The notes under the pieces: generated by a model
The model's database searches: none
Seen by the model: only the letters and a program-made list of their open reading frames with translations
What the model was told of the DNA's origin: nothing
Made by a program: the position numbers and the translations under genes
Assembly: GCA_964458705.1 (NCBI GenBank)
Contig: CAYWKD010000017.1
Coordinates: 9,563 to 73,562 of the forward strand
DNA: 64,000 bases
From: JAAUTG01 sp964458705
Lineage (GTDB): Bacteria; Bacteroidota; Bacteroidia; Chitinophagales; Saprospiraceae
Reading direction: 5' to 3'
Shown here: positions 8,869 through 17,492 of the stretch, one piece after another
Layout: every line of letters begins with the position of its first letter
Numbering within the stretch: the first letter of the stretch is position 1

Positions 8869-10179
8869 TTATCTCACTTCTACTACATCAACGTAAAAAA
8901 GGAGTTCTGTGTTTGGTGGTACTTTACCCTCTAATCCAGTCTCACCATAAGCTAAATTTGATGGAACGAATAAAACCGCTTTACTTCCCTCCTTGAGGTT
9001 TTTTAACCCTTGCTCCCAACCTTGCACTACTTTTCGCTCTCCAACTAATACTTCATAAGGCTCACCATTAGGATACGAACTTCCAAATTTTGTTCCGTCT
9101 TTCATTAAGCAATAAAAATGATGTGATACATAGTTGGCATCTCTGATGTTTTCTCCTTTACCTGGCTCTAATATCATGTATTTTACGCCTTTTTGTCCAT
9201 TTCTGATTTTTATATCTAGTTCTCCATCAATATATTGCTGAGCAATCTTCTGCATTTTTGCTTCTATTGTTGGTTCTCTTTCGCGTATCTTTTTCTGTTC
9301 CTCGAATACTGCTCTGGTCTTCTCCGCTTGTAACTTGTTGTGTTCAGCGGGTGATTTTACATCTACTAGGGCGATATCGTAATATACCATATCACTATTT
9401 TCAAAACCTTGCGGCTTTCTATCCATGGTATCAATTTGAAAATAAAGCGTTAAACTATCTCCTGCTGACATCATGCTCATTGCATCCATCTGTGGAGCAG
9501 GATTTGTACCCAATACAAAAGGTGCTGTTTTAAAGGCATCGGTTTCATCACCTGTCTTATTTTTTTCTGTCGAATAAACAATACCGTCGTCGTTTCGGAT
9601 ATACATTCTAAAATTGATATAATCCCCAGTTTTTGGGACAGCCCCTTTCTTGTTGATGTGAAATTTTACTGGATAGCCATTTGGAGTCACCTCATAGTCT
9701 GTAACTGGTAGCGGTTTAGGCGTTTTCTTCTTAACAGGTTCTTTTTTCTCAAAGTTGACCATGACAATATCATAAAAGATATACTCAGCATCTTCAAAGC
9801 CTTTTGGCTTTTGAGGTAATGTATCAATTTTATAATAAAGTGTAATACTATCACCTGGTGACATAATGCTTAGTGCATCAACATGTGGCTTTTTTTTGAT
9901 CTTTTCATTTTTAGGAATGCTGACTTTGGCAAAAGGTGAGTTGCTGTAAACTGCTTCATGGCTTTTGTGCATTACAGAATCTTTATTTCTTACATACATA
10001 CGATAAAGTACCTCATCGCCTGCCATGGGGCTATCTCCTGATTCGTTAATATGATATTTGAATGGATAGCCTTCTGGAGTATATTCAAACTTGTCTTTTG
10101 TTTTACAGGCAGCTATCAAAAGTAGAACGACTGCCAATGCAACTAAAACCTGTAATTTAATAGCTGTACTATAATTCAT
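8869..10179 (-). CDS. FKBP-type peptidyl-prolyl isomerase lipoprotein with two degenerate FKBP-like repeats
   Basis: The 436-residue protein starts with a lipoprotein signal (hydrophobic 12-24, lipobox LIAAC at about 21-25). The C-terminal 110 residues are a canonical FKBP fold: GENIRDANYVSHHF, DGTKFGSSY, VVQGWEQGLKNLKEGSK and PSNLAYGETG...VPPNTELLFYVDVVEV. Two earlier blocks, about 30-145 and 160-280, are homologous to each other (both start YE/YT-x-TPxGYPxKxHIN and contain a DxLSIMSPGDSITLYYQID-like core) and look like eroded FKBP units. It probably assists folding of exported or outer-membrane proteins; related lipoproteins include the gliding-associated GldI of flavobacteria, but identity with GldI is not claimed. 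It lies 24 bases before nrnA on the transcript's downstream side. Confidence 0.9.
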   Translation of the reverse strand: MNYSTAIKLQVLVALAVVLLLIAACKTKDKFEYTPEGYPFKYHINESGDSPMAGDEVLYRMYVRNKDSVMHKSHEAVYSNSPFAKVSIPKNEKIKKKPHVDALSIMSPGDSITLYYKIDTLPQKPKGFEDAEYIFYDIVMVNFEKKEPVKKKTPKPLPVTDYEVTPNGYPVKFHINKKGAVPKTGDYINFRMYIRNDDGIVYSTEKNKTGDETDAFKTAPFVLGTNPAPQMDAMSMMSAGDSLTLYFQIDTMDRKPQGFENSDMVYYDIALVDVKSPAEHNKLQAEKTRAVFEEQKKIREREPTIEAKMQKIAQQYIDGELDIKIRNGQKGVKYMILEPGKGENIRDANYVSHHFYCLMKDGTKFGSSYPNGEPYEVLVGERKVVQGWEQGLKNLKEGSKAVLFVPSNLAYGETGLEGKVPPNTELLFYVDVVEVR

Positions 10180-10203
10180 GAATCAGTTTAATTTAATTGA
10201 TTA

Positions 10204-11211
10204 TCAGTTATTTAATGCTTGTTGGTATTTTGGCAGTAGCTCTTTGAATTTCTTCACCGTAGCTTCAAGGCTTTGAAAAGAAGCTCCTCCAGAAGCATTT
10301 TTATGTCCACCTCCTCTAAAATGTTTTTGAGCGATTTCCTGTACTGAGAAATCTCCTTTTGAACGTAGCGAGAGCTTTACTATTTTAGGTTGCTCAGTAA
10401 TAAAAGCAGCCATTTTTATCTTTTTGATTTTTAAAAGGTGGTTTACAATACCCTCTGTGTCGCCTCTCGAAATAGAGAATTTTGCATAGTCGTCTTTCGT
10501 TAGTGCGATAATGCCTGTATTGTACTCTTCTAATATTTCCATTCGGTTATTTAGGCAATGCCCAAGTAAGCGTAATTGTTTTTCATTCAAGCTATTGAAT
10601 ATCAAATCCTGCAACTTGTAATTATCTATTCCAACTTCGACCAAATCCGCTACAATGCGATATAACTTAGGAGAAGTGCCATACTTAAATGATCCCGTAT
10701 CTGTCAGGATACCTGTCATAATAGCTTCTGCTATAGTTAAGTTAATTTTATCTTTATCCTGCATCGCTATGATGAAATCATATACCATTTCACAGGTTGA
10801 ACTTGCAGAAGGATCAGAAAAAATGTAGTCAGCAAATGGCTCAGGATCAAGATGATGATCGATCATTATTTTTTTACAATTCTCTCTAGCATTTACGATT
10901 TCGCCAATTTTGTCAATTCTATCTAAGGCATTAAAGTCTAAGCAAACAATTACTTCCGCTTGCTCCACTAGCGCTTTAGACTGATCTTGCTTAAGGTCAT
11001 ACACAATAATGTCATCTACGCTGGGCATCCACTCCAAAAACTCTGGATACTCTGAAGGAATCACCATTCGTACTGTGTGTCCAAGCTCATTAAGATAAAA
11101 GTACATTGCTAAGGTAGAACCAATAGCATCCCCATCAGGGTTTCTATGTGTAGTAAGTACAATATTCTTGGGATAAGAAAGAAGTGATTTAACTGCTGCA
11201 ATATTTTCCAT
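10204..11211 (-). CDS. nrnA: DHH/DHHA1 phosphoesterase (oligoribonuclease / pAp phosphatase type)
   Basis: This 335-residue protein carries the DHH superfamily metal motifs: HRNPDGDAIGS (22-32), LDFNALDRID (91-100) and MIDHHLDPEPF (about 116-126). The C-terminal DHHA1 domain ends in the substrate-binding glycine cluster FRGGGHKNASGG. Size and motif order match NrnA, which degrades nanoRNA and dephosphorylates 3'-phosphoadenosine 5'-phosphate in bacteria that lack Orn. The gene is upstream of and co-directional with the FKBP lipoprotein gene (24-base gap), so the two may be co-transcribed. The assignment to NrnA rather than another DHH paralogue is by length and motif order. Confidence 0.9.
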   Translation of the reverse strand: MENIAAVKSLLSYPKNIVLTTHRNPDGDAIGSTLAMYFYLNELGHTVRMVIPSEYPEFLEWMPSVDDIIVYDLKQDQSKALVEQAEVIVCLDFNALDRIDKIGEIVNARENCKKIMIDHHLDPEPFADYIFSDPSASSTCEMVYDFIIAMQDKDKINLTIAEAIMTGILTDTGSFKYGTSPKLYRIVADLVEVGIDNYKLQDLIFNSLNEKQLRLLGHCLNNRMEILEEYNTGIIALTKDDYAKFSISRGDTEGIVNHLLKIKKIKMAAFITEQPKIVKLSLRSKGDFSVQEIAQKHFRGGGHKNASGGASFQSLEATVKKFKELLPKYQQALNN

Positions 11212-11387
11212 CTAATTTTTATGTCATTCAAGCATCAATATAGAAAGTGCGAATTTCACAAAATTACTGTACTTAACAAAAAGATTAGTGCAGTAGTTGA
11301 TAGCGTTGAGGCTACTAAAGTGAAAAGAATCCATTAAGTTTAATAGCTTTGGGCTTTAGAATAATATTAATTGTACTAACAAATTCT

Positions 11388-12134
11388 ATGCAAGTAAAGA
11401 AAAAGACACTCATATTCGGAAGGCATCCAGTCGTTGACGCTATTCAAGCAGGACAAGTTTTTGATAAAATTATCTTGCAGCAAGGGACAAGGGGTGAATT
11501 TGAAAAAGAATTACGTCAACTCACCAAAATTTATAATATTCCCTTACAATATGCGCCAAAAGAGCGACTAGAAAAAATTACTCGGGCAAATCATCAAGGA
11601 GTAATTGGTTTTTTGTCTATGATTCAATATTATCGTTTGGAGGATGTGCTGCCCTTGATTTACGAAAGAGGCGAAGTGCCTTTATTGCTGTTGCTAGATG
11701 GCATAACAGATGTAAGAAATTTTGGCGCTATTGCTCGATCCGCAGTCTGCTGTGGTACTCAGAGTATCATTATTCCGATGAAAGGTGGTGCGCAAATCAA
11801 TGCCGACGCTATGAAAGCCTCAGCAGGTGCTATTAGTAGTATTCCAATTTGTAGAGAACCGAGCTTAGTGAACGTGCTTGAGCAATTACAAAACTCAGGT
11901 GTTCAAGTAGTTGCTAGTAATCCGAATGGAAGAAAACAATTATATGAATTGGACTTTAATCTGCCAACGGCTATCATACTTGGCTCTGAGGGAGAAGGCG
12001 TAAGCGAAACTTTATTAGAAAAAGCAGACGAGCAGTTCGTTATTCCACAAACGGATTTAACTAATTCTTTCAATGTTTCTGTTGCAAGTGGCATTATTCT
12101 TTACGAGGCTATCAAGCAAAGGATGTTTGCTTAA
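11388..12134 (+). CDS. rlmB: 23S rRNA (guanosine-2'-O-)-methyltransferase RlmB / TrmH family
   Basis: The ATG at 11388 is preferred to an upstream in-frame start at 11349, since the family begins right at IFGRHPVVDAIQ. The first ~80 residues form the small L30e-like substrate-binding domain; the rest is a SPOUT methyltransferase with the three knot motifs: LDGITDVRNFGAIARSA, LGSEGEGV and IPQTDLTNSFNVSVASGI. It methylates a guanosine ribose in 23S rRNA (position 2251 in E. coli numbering) using S-adenosylmethionine. TrmH-group paralogues are hard to separate, but the N-terminal domain and start motif favour RlmB. It diverges from nrnA. Confidence 0.9.
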   Translation: MQVKKKTLIFGRHPVVDAIQAGQVFDKIILQQGTRGEFEKELRQLTKIYNIPLQYAPKERLEKITRANHQGVIGFLSMIQYYRLEDVLPLIYERGEVPLLLLLDGITDVRNFGAIARSAVCCGTQSIIIPMKGGAQINADAMKASAGAISSIPICREPSLVNVLEQLQNSGVQVVASNPNGRKQLYELDFNLPTAIILGSEGEGVSETLLEKADEQFVIPQTDLTNSFNVSVASGIILYEAIKQRMFA

Positions 12135-12179
12135 CCTAGAAATCATCAGGTCTAACCTAAAGTAATGGTATAATCTGTT

Positions 12180-12848
12180 TTATTTCTGCTTTTTCAACAA
12201 CCACTTGTCGTATTCGTGAAATATTTTTTTTCTTCCGTATTGGCTACAAATTGGACACTTGTAAGGATTATGACCTCTCGCTGGGCAGTATTCTCGACCA
12301 AAAAAGATAATTTGTAAGTGTAGTTTATTCCATTTTTCTTCAGGAAATAGCCGTTTTAGGTCTGCTTCGGTTTTATCAACATTTTTGCCTGTGCTTAACT
12401 TCCAACGGTACGCCAAGCGATGAATATGCGTATCTACTGGAAACGCTGGTACACCGAAGGCCTGTGACATAACTACTGAAGCTGTCTTATGCCCAACACC
12501 TGGCAGGGCTTCTAATGCTGTAAAGTCTTTAGGTACTTCTCCATTATAACTGTCAATGAGGATATTTGACAACGTTGAAATGGCTTTTGATTTTCGAGGG
12601 GAGAGTCCACAAGGTCTTATGATGGATTTGATCTCTTCCACCTCTAGCTGCGCCATATCGAAAGGGTTATCTGCTTTTTCAAACAGCGAGGGTGTTACTT
12701 TATTTACTCGTTCATCAGTGCATTGAGCTGAAAGTAGCACTGCAATTAATAAGGTGTAGGGGTCTTGATGGTCAAGGGGAACGGGTGTTTCAGGATAAAG
12801 TTTCTCTAGCTGTTCTGCAATAGCTACTGCTGTCTCTTTTTTTGTCAT
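12180..12848 (-). CDS. nth: Endonuclease III (DNA glycosylase/AP lyase)
   Basis: The 222-residue enzyme shows the helix-hairpin-helix LPGVGHKTA (about 115-123) with catalytic Lys121 and the catalytic Asp139 in PVDTHIHR. It removes oxidised pyrimidines and nicks the abasic site. The C-terminal iron-sulfur region reads C188-x9-C198-x2-C201 with no fourth cysteine; E. coli Nth has C-x6-C-x2-C-x5-C. I have seen a similar CPARGHNP-x2-CPIC pattern as a Bacteroidota form of the family, so this is more likely a lineage trait than damage. The frame is intact from end to end. Confidence 0.94.
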   Translation of the reverse strand: MTKKETAVAIAEQLEKLYPETPVPLDHQDPYTLLIAVLLSAQCTDERVNKVTPSLFEKADNPFDMAQLEVEEIKSIIRPCGLSPRKSKAISTLSNILIDSYNGEVPKDFTALEALPGVGHKTASVVMSQAFGVPAFPVDTHIHRLAYRWKLSTGKNVDKTEADLKRLFPEEKWNKLHLQIIFFGREYCPARGHNPYKCPICSQYGRKKIFHEYDKWLLKKQK

Positions 12849-12905
12849 TTCTTGTGTAACTAGTAAACGAAATATCAGATGTTTTGTGCAAGTGAAGTTT
12901 GATTA

Positions 12906-13088
12906 CTACTTTTTCCTATGCTTGGGCTTGCCCATACGCTGCTTCCCCTTTGCTTTTACAATTTCTCGTTTTTGATAATTCTTTTTTGTTCCAATCAATT
13001 GATCTATTAAGTCCTCTCGACCAGTAGAAATGAGTTTATCTCGAATTTGTTGATAATTTTCTCGCTTATGCCAAAAGAAGAAAAGGTG
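12906..13088 (-). pseudogene. 3' remnant of a YgiQ-like (UPF0313) radical SAM gene
   Basis: Reading down from a TAA at 13091-13089, 60 codons encode FFFWHKRENYQQIRD..., then STGREDLIDQL and a basic tail QRMGKPKHRKK before a TAG. This matches the C-terminal DUF3362 end of YgiQ-type radical SAM proteins (aromatic run, Asn-Tyr, GR-x-DLI, then a Gly/Lys/Pro-rich tail). There is no start codon and the rest of the gene (over 500 codons) is missing. The break lies 12 bases from the edge of the Uma2 duplication, suggesting that the rearrangement that brought in the Uma2 unit removed the 5' part. The family assignment rests on a short stretch and is moderate. Confidence 0.5.
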
Positions 13089-13099
13089 TTACTGCTTTT

Positions 13100-14514
13100 T
13101 AACCTAACAAGCATCAATCGTCTGCTTTCTTTTTAATTAATCGAAATTCGTCTAATTTCAATATAAAGTCTAACACTACATTTTCGCCATCAAGTGATTC
13201 ATCGAAATTTTTGACCACATCAATAGTACCGTCTGCTCTGTAAATGTAGGATTGCTCTTTGTAGGGATCAATCAACCATGCCAGTTTTACGCCATTACTT
13301 ATCCAAGTGTTTTGCATTTTGGATTGTAGCTTTTTCAAGCTATCTGATTTTGATTTTAGTTCAATTACAAAGTCAGGCACAGCAGGGATGTATCGCTGCT
13401 CAATGTCCTCAGAGGAAAGTGGAGCAAGTCGCTCTTCGCTCAGCCAAGAGGCATCAGGGCTACGCGTGGAACCATCGGGCAAGTCAAAACCTACCGCCGA
13501 ACTAAATACCATTCCTCTACTATGTTCTTCCGACCAATTGCCTAAACGACGAATCAAGAGACTTTCTCTGAAACCACTGCCACCAAAAACAGGAGAATGT
13601 AATACCATATTTCCAAATCGGTCTCTTTCAATTAATAATTCAGAATGTATTTCACAAAATTCAATAAAAGCAGCCTTATCTAGGCCCCTAATTACTAATT
13701 CTCCACCTAATTCCTCGATTAACTCAAGCAACCAGTAGTCTCTTGACCCTACTTTTTCTTTCTGCTCCTGTTGCTTTTCTATTGTTGTCGCTATCATAAG
13801 ATTACAAAGTTATAAAGCACCTAACCTAACAAGCATCAATCGTCTGCTTTCTTTTTAATTAATCGAAATTCGTCTAATTTCAATATAAAGTCTAACACTA
13901 CATTTTCGCCATCAAGTGATTCATCGAAATTTTTGACCACATCAATAGTACCGTCTGCTCTGTAAATGTAGGATTGCTCTTTGTAGGGATCAATCAACCA
14001 TGCCAGTTTTACGCCATTACTTATCCAAGTGTTTTGCATTTTGGATTGTAGCTTTTTCAAGCTATCTGATTTTGATTTTAGTTCAATTACAAAGTCAGGC
14101 ACAGCAGGGATGTATCGCTGCTCAATGTCCTCAGAGGAAAGTGGAGCAAGTCGCTCTTCGCTCAGCCAAGAGGCATCAGGGCTACGCGTGGAACCATCGG
14201 GCAAGTCAAAACCTACCGCCGAACTAAATACCATTCCTCTACTATGTTCTTCCGACCAATTGCCTAAACGACGAATCAAGAGACTTTCTCTGAAACCACT
14301 GCCACCAAAAACAGGAGAATGTAATACCATATTTCCAAATCGGTCTCTTTCAATTAATAATTCAGAATGTATTTCACAAAATTCAATAAAAGCAGCCTTA
14401 TCTAGGCCCCTAATTACTAATTCTCCACCTAACTCCTCGATTAACTCAAGCAACCAGTAGTCTCTTGACCCTACTTTTTCTTTTTCTTTTTCTTTCTGTT
14501 GCTTTTCTATTGTT
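13100..14514. repeat. Tandem ~700-bp direct duplication carrying Uma2 genes (offset 722)
   Basis: Bases from 13100 and from 13822 are the same for about 690 bases, spaced exactly 722. I found one substitution inside (ATTCC versus ACTCC near the 5' end of the genes) and a length change in a TTTTTC microsatellite that encodes the Lys-Glu run at the N-terminus. The repeat begins just outside the stop codons (TAACCTAACAAGC) and ends inside the second codons (GTTGTCGCT). Such near identity means a recent duplication or ongoing gene conversion. Confidence 0.9.
13114..13797 (-). CDS. Uma2 family (DUF820) putative restriction-type endonuclease, copy 1
   Basis: The 227-residue protein has the PD-(D/E)XK core of the Uma2/DUF820 family: RSPDASWLSEERL (about 111-123), then VPDFVIELKSKSDSLKKLQSKM with the catalytic Asp, Glu-x-Lys, and the terminal LAWLIDPYKEQSYIYR strand. 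Uma2 genes are abundant in cyanobacteria and some Bacteroidota and are often found in multiple copies; their role is not established. Copy 1 differs from copy 2 only at the extreme N-terminus (MIATTIEKQQEQKEK against MSATTIEKQQKEKEKEK). It is downstream of copy 2 on the same strand, 38 bases away. Confidence 0.88.
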   Translation of the reverse strand: MIATTIEKQQEQKEKVGSRDYWLLELIEELGGELVIRGLDKAAFIEFCEIHSELLIERDRFGNMVLHSPVFGGSGFRESLLIRRLGNWSEEHSRGMVFSSAVGFDLPDGSTRSPDASWLSEERLAPLSSEDIEQRYIPAVPDFVIELKSKSDSLKKLQSKMQNTWISNGVKLAWLIDPYKEQSYIYRADGTIDVVKNFDESLDGENVVLDFILKLDEFRLIKKKADD

Positions 14515-14525
14515 GTCGCTGACAT
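13836..14525 (-). CDS. Uma2 family (DUF820) putative restriction-type endonuclease, copy 2
   Basis: The 229-residue product is identical to copy 1 apart from the N-terminal dozen residues, where an expanded TTTTTC microsatellite gives KEKEKEK. All predicted catalytic residues (SPD, PDFVIELKS) are present, so both copies should be active if either is. The start ATG at 14525 lies in sequence not shared with copy 1, showing the duplication breakpoint falls within the first codons. Each copy therefore has its own promoter region, which could give different expression. Confidence 0.88.
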   Translation of the reverse strand: MSATTIEKQQKEKEKEKVGSRDYWLLELIEELGGELVIRGLDKAAFIEFCEIHSELLIERDRFGNMVLHSPVFGGSGFRESLLIRRLGNWSEEHSRGMVFSSAVGFDLPDGSTRSPDASWLSEERLAPLSSEDIEQRYIPAVPDFVIELKSKSDSLKKLQSKMQNTWISNGVKLAWLIDPYKEQSYIYRADGTIDVVKNFDESLDGENVVLDFILKLDEFRLIKKKADD

Positions 14526-14590
14526 GGGATGATAGATTACTTAGCTTTATATAAAGAATTGTTTATGAAGATGAACTTAGGCTCAAGCTA

Positions 14591-14621
14591 GAAGCCCTTT
14601 ATCTAAATAGCAAAGGGCTTC
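14591..14621. terminator. Stem-loop terminator
   Basis: A perfect 10-bp inverted repeat, GAAGCCCTTT (14591-14600) and AAAGGGCTTC (14612-14621), with an 11-base loop lies just past the stop of the molybdenum hydroxylase gene on the minus strand. It has no long T tract, but the position and GC-rich stem fit a terminator for that operon. Confidence 0.6.
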
Positions 14622-14643
14622 CATATAATAAGAATCGCTTTTT

Positions 14644-16830
14644 CTACCCTAATAACTCACCCTCTGTTGTAAAAGGCTGTTTATATAGACGAGTTCCAGT
14701 AGCTTTATAGATAGCACTTGCCACAGCTGCTGCAATTGGAGGTAAGGTTGGCTCACCTAATCCAGTTGGTGCAATGCCATTATCCACAAAGTGCGTTTCA
14801 ATTTCGGGTGCTTCACTCATACGAATCAAACGGTACTTGTCGAAATTCTTTTGCTGTACTTGTCCATCTTTAAAAGATAATGCCGAAAACATTGCATGAC
14901 CGATACCATCAATAATACCTCCTTCGATTTGATTCAATGCTCCTAGACGATTTACCACAATTCCGCAATCCACAGCACAATAGACTTTTTCAATTTTAGG
15001 ACGATTATCCAGCATTCTTACTTCTACAACTTGCGCTACATAGGAATTATGACAGAAATAAGCAGAAACACCTTTATAAATACCATCTTTGGGTTGATGC
15101 CAATTCGATTTTTCTCTCACCAATTTCAGTACACCTGCATAGCGGGCTGCATCGTAGTCGTTGTCTTTACCTACTGGATTTTTTATTGCACGATCGAATA
15201 ACTCTAGGCGCATTTCGATAGGGTCTTTACCGACTGCTTCTGCTACTTCATCCAGAAATGCTTGCTCTGCATAAGCAATGAAATTAGAGCGTGGCGCACG
15301 CCAAGCACCTGTTGAAATATTGGATTCGTAGCGATGACTTTGTGCTAAGTAATTATCTACTGCTCCAGCAGGAAAGCGATTAGCAAAAATCAATTTATCA
15401 TTCGTACCTGCTCCCGTCAAAGCAAAACCAATTAGATTATTACTTTCATCTATAGCGGCTTTATAAGTTATTTTATAGCTAGGTCGATAAGTCCCCTGCG
15501 TCATATCATCCTCGCGCGTGTAGATCAACTTGATTGGAACTTTGGCAATTTTAGAAATTTGTGCTGCTTCCAACACAAAATGATTATACAAGCGGCGACC
15601 AAATCCTCCCCCCATACGCGTCATCATTATAGAAACTTTTTCTTCTGGTACGCCAAGTAGGTTGGCAACGGAAGTGCGAGTGGGCTCTGGCGTCTGTACG
15701 GGACCAACCAATTCTACCTTTTCATCTGTTACATTAGCAAAAAAGTTCATTGGCTCCATTGTATTATGAGCCAGAAATGGAGCTTCGTAAGTTCTTTCAA
15801 TCACCTTTACTGCACTTTGGAATACTCGCTCTGGGTTGCCGTCTTTTCTAGCTGGCTCTTTGCTGTTTTTACGAACTAGATCACCTAATACTTTGTCGTG
15901 CAAAGCAGTATCTTCTAGTTCAGAGATTTGTTCCCATTCAATGACTAAAGCTTCTTTAGCCTTTTTTAACTCCCAAGTAGAAGTGCCTACGACTGCTATC
16001 AAATCATGAAAAACGTTTGTCTCCGTCCACTGCTGGTCAATACCTTCGGCTTGTTTTGTAGAAAAACTAAATACCTGTTCTACGCCTGACATTGCCTTTG
16101 CCTTAGAGGCATCAAAGGACTTTAGCTTCATTCCAAATGCTGGTGGGTGAACAATCATAGCAATCTTCATTCCTTCTTCTTGAAGGTCTAGTCCAAATAA
16201 AGGTTCGCCTTTGACAATCTTAAGTGCATCTACATTTTTAATGTCTGCGCCAATGATTTTGAAATCTTTAGGATCTTTTAATTCTACTTCGTCTGGTATT
16301 TCAATTGTAGTCGCATCAGCGGCTAACTCGCCATATCCAATCGACTTATTGCTTTTTGAATGCTTCACCACTCCCGCTTCGGTAGTCAATTCACTTGAAG
16401 GCACTTCCCATTTCTGGGCTGCTGCCTCTACTAGCATCTTCCGAGCTGTAGCTCCTGCCATTCTGAGTCCTTCCCAACCTTGACGAATAGACTGGCTACC
16501 ACCTGCCAATTGACGAGTGTACTTCTCTGTATCCAAACCCGCTTGCTCCACCAAAACGTCTTTCCACGCAATGTCCAATTCTTCTGCTACGATCATCGGC
16601 ATTGATGTTTTTACACCTTGTCCAATTTCAGGATTTGGTGACATAATAGTTACTGTTCCATCAGTGGCGATTTTCAAAAAGGCATTTACATCAAACCACT
16701 CCAAAGGAGCAGCATTAGCTGGTGTAGAGCAAGCAGACGCCAACCAATTAAAGCCTAAAACAAGACCTCCACCTGCAGCAGCAGAAGACTTTATGAATGA
16801 TCTACGATTGTATTTTATAATTGCTTTCAT
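14644..16830 (-). CDS. Xanthine dehydrogenase-family molybdopterin-binding subunit (IorB-like, Tat-exported)
   Basis: The 728-residue protein starts with a twin-arginine signal (RRSFIKSSAAAGGG, about 9-22) and is predicted to be exported folded to the periplasm. It has the molybdenum-hydroxylase large-subunit core: GIGQGVKTS-like MPT loops near the N-terminus, MGGGFGRR in the middle, GAWRAPRSN, and the C-terminal GLGEPTLPPIAAA with the catalytic Glu. Length and single-chain layout without an FAD subunit match the isoquinoline 1-oxidoreductase beta / aldehyde oxidase group. The partner 2Fe-2S subunit is encoded just upstream (85 bases). The pair would hydroxylate an aldehyde or N-heterocycle and pass electrons to a cytochrome; the substrate is unknown. 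Confidence 0.93.
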   Translation of the reverse strand: MKAIIKYNRRSFIKSSAAAGGGLVLGFNWLASACSTPANAAPLEWFDVNAFLKIATDGTVTIMSPNPEIGQGVKTSMPMIVAEELDIAWKDVLVEQAGLDTEKYTRQLAGGSQSIRQGWEGLRMAGATARKMLVEAAAQKWEVPSSELTTEAGVVKHSKSNKSIGYGELAADATTIEIPDEVELKDPKDFKIIGADIKNVDALKIVKGEPLFGLDLQEEGMKIAMIVHPPAFGMKLKSFDASKAKAMSGVEQVFSFSTKQAEGIDQQWTETNVFHDLIAVVGTSTWELKKAKEALVIEWEQISELEDTALHDKVLGDLVRKNSKEPARKDGNPERVFQSAVKVIERTYEAPFLAHNTMEPMNFFANVTDEKVELVGPVQTPEPTRTSVANLLGVPEEKVSIMMTRMGGGFGRRLYNHFVLEAAQISKIAKVPIKLIYTREDDMTQGTYRPSYKITYKAAIDESNNLIGFALTGAGTNDKLIFANRFPAGAVDNYLAQSHRYESNISTGAWRAPRSNFIAYAEQAFLDEVAEAVGKDPIEMRLELFDRAIKNPVGKDNDYDAARYAGVLKLVREKSNWHQPKDGIYKGVSAYFCHNSYVAQVVEVRMLDNRPKIEKVYCAVDCGIVVNRLGALNQIEGGIIDGIGHAMFSALSFKDGQVQQKNFDKYRLIRMSEAPEIETHFVDNGIAPTGLGEPTLPPIAAAVASAIYKATGTRLYKQPFTTEGELLG

Positions 16831-16915
16831 AATATTTTTTAATAGGATGATAGAATCACTTCACTAAGAAAAGTATGAAATTTCACCAGTTCATGATTTT
16901 TGATTCATGGTTGTT

Positions 16916-17377
16916 TTAACTCATCTTTTCTGAAGCCAACTGTACTGCTTTCTTGATACGAACATAAGTACCACAGCGACATAAATTTCCACTCATTGCA
17001 GTTTCAATTTCTGTTTCTGATGGATTTGGATTATTCTTCAAGAAGGCAGTTGCTGTCATTATTTGTCCAGCTTGGCAGTAACCACATTGTGGCACATCTG
17101 CTTCTACCCATGCTTCCTGTACTGGATGACTTCCGTTTTCTGAAAGACCTTCAATGGTAGTGATTTTTTTATCTGCCACTGATTGAATTGGTAGGGAACA
17201 GGAGCGCATTGCAGTGTTTTCGATATGCACGGTACAAGCCCCACACTGACCAATGCCACAGCCGTACTTTGTACCGACCATTCTCAAACTATCTCTTAGC
17301 ACCCATAGTAAAGGTGTGTCAGGGCTAACATCTACTTGATGCTTCTTCCCATTTACATTGATTGTATATGTAGCCAT
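16916..17377 (-). CDS. (2Fe-2S)-binding subunit of molybdenum hydroxylase (IorA-like)
   Basis: The ATG at 17377 (MATYTINVNGKKH) matches the family start, so I do not use the longer frame reaching 17431. The 153-residue protein has the plant-type ferredoxin cluster YGCGIGQCGACTVH followed by a cysteine near residue 60, and the second helical cluster CGYCQAGQ...GNLCRCGTYVRI. It passes electrons from the molybdenum centre of the neighbouring subunit. It has no signal sequence of its own; in this family the small subunit is carried out with its Tat-tagged partner, which is consistent with the large subunit's twin-arginine signal. Confidence 0.94.
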   Translation of the reverse strand: MATYTINVNGKKHQVDVSPDTPLLWVLRDSLRMVGTKYGCGIGQCGACTVHIENTAMRSCSLPIQSVADKKITTIEGLSENGSHPVQEAWVEADVPQCGYCQAGQIMTATAFLKNNPNPSETEIETAMSGNLCRCGTYVRIKKAVQLASEKMS

Positions 17378-17479
17378 ATTTTTAGTTGTTTGAGATAAAG
17401 ATACAAAACTTTTAGTTGTTGCATACTCCAAATGGGATTATACTATTTAAAAATTTCAAGTTTTTTTATTAGATAGACT

Positions 17480-17487
17480 TACCTTTG
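17480..17487 (+). promoter_or_regulatory. Candidate Bacteroidota -7 box for the DUF368 gene
   Basis: TACCTTTG fits the Bacteroidota sigma-A -7 consensus TAnnTTTG. It ends only 5 bases before the ATG at 17493, so a transcript from it would be leaderless or nearly so. I see no good TTTG/TTG -33 element at the right spacing, which keeps the call weak. Confidence 0.3.
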
Positions 17488-17492
17488 TGGAT

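Noticed and set aside
13278..14460. Plus-strand open frames of 75 and 143 codons, each present twice
   Set aside because: They lie opposite the two Uma2 genes and recur only because the genes are duplicated; the minus-strand frames have clear family motifs.
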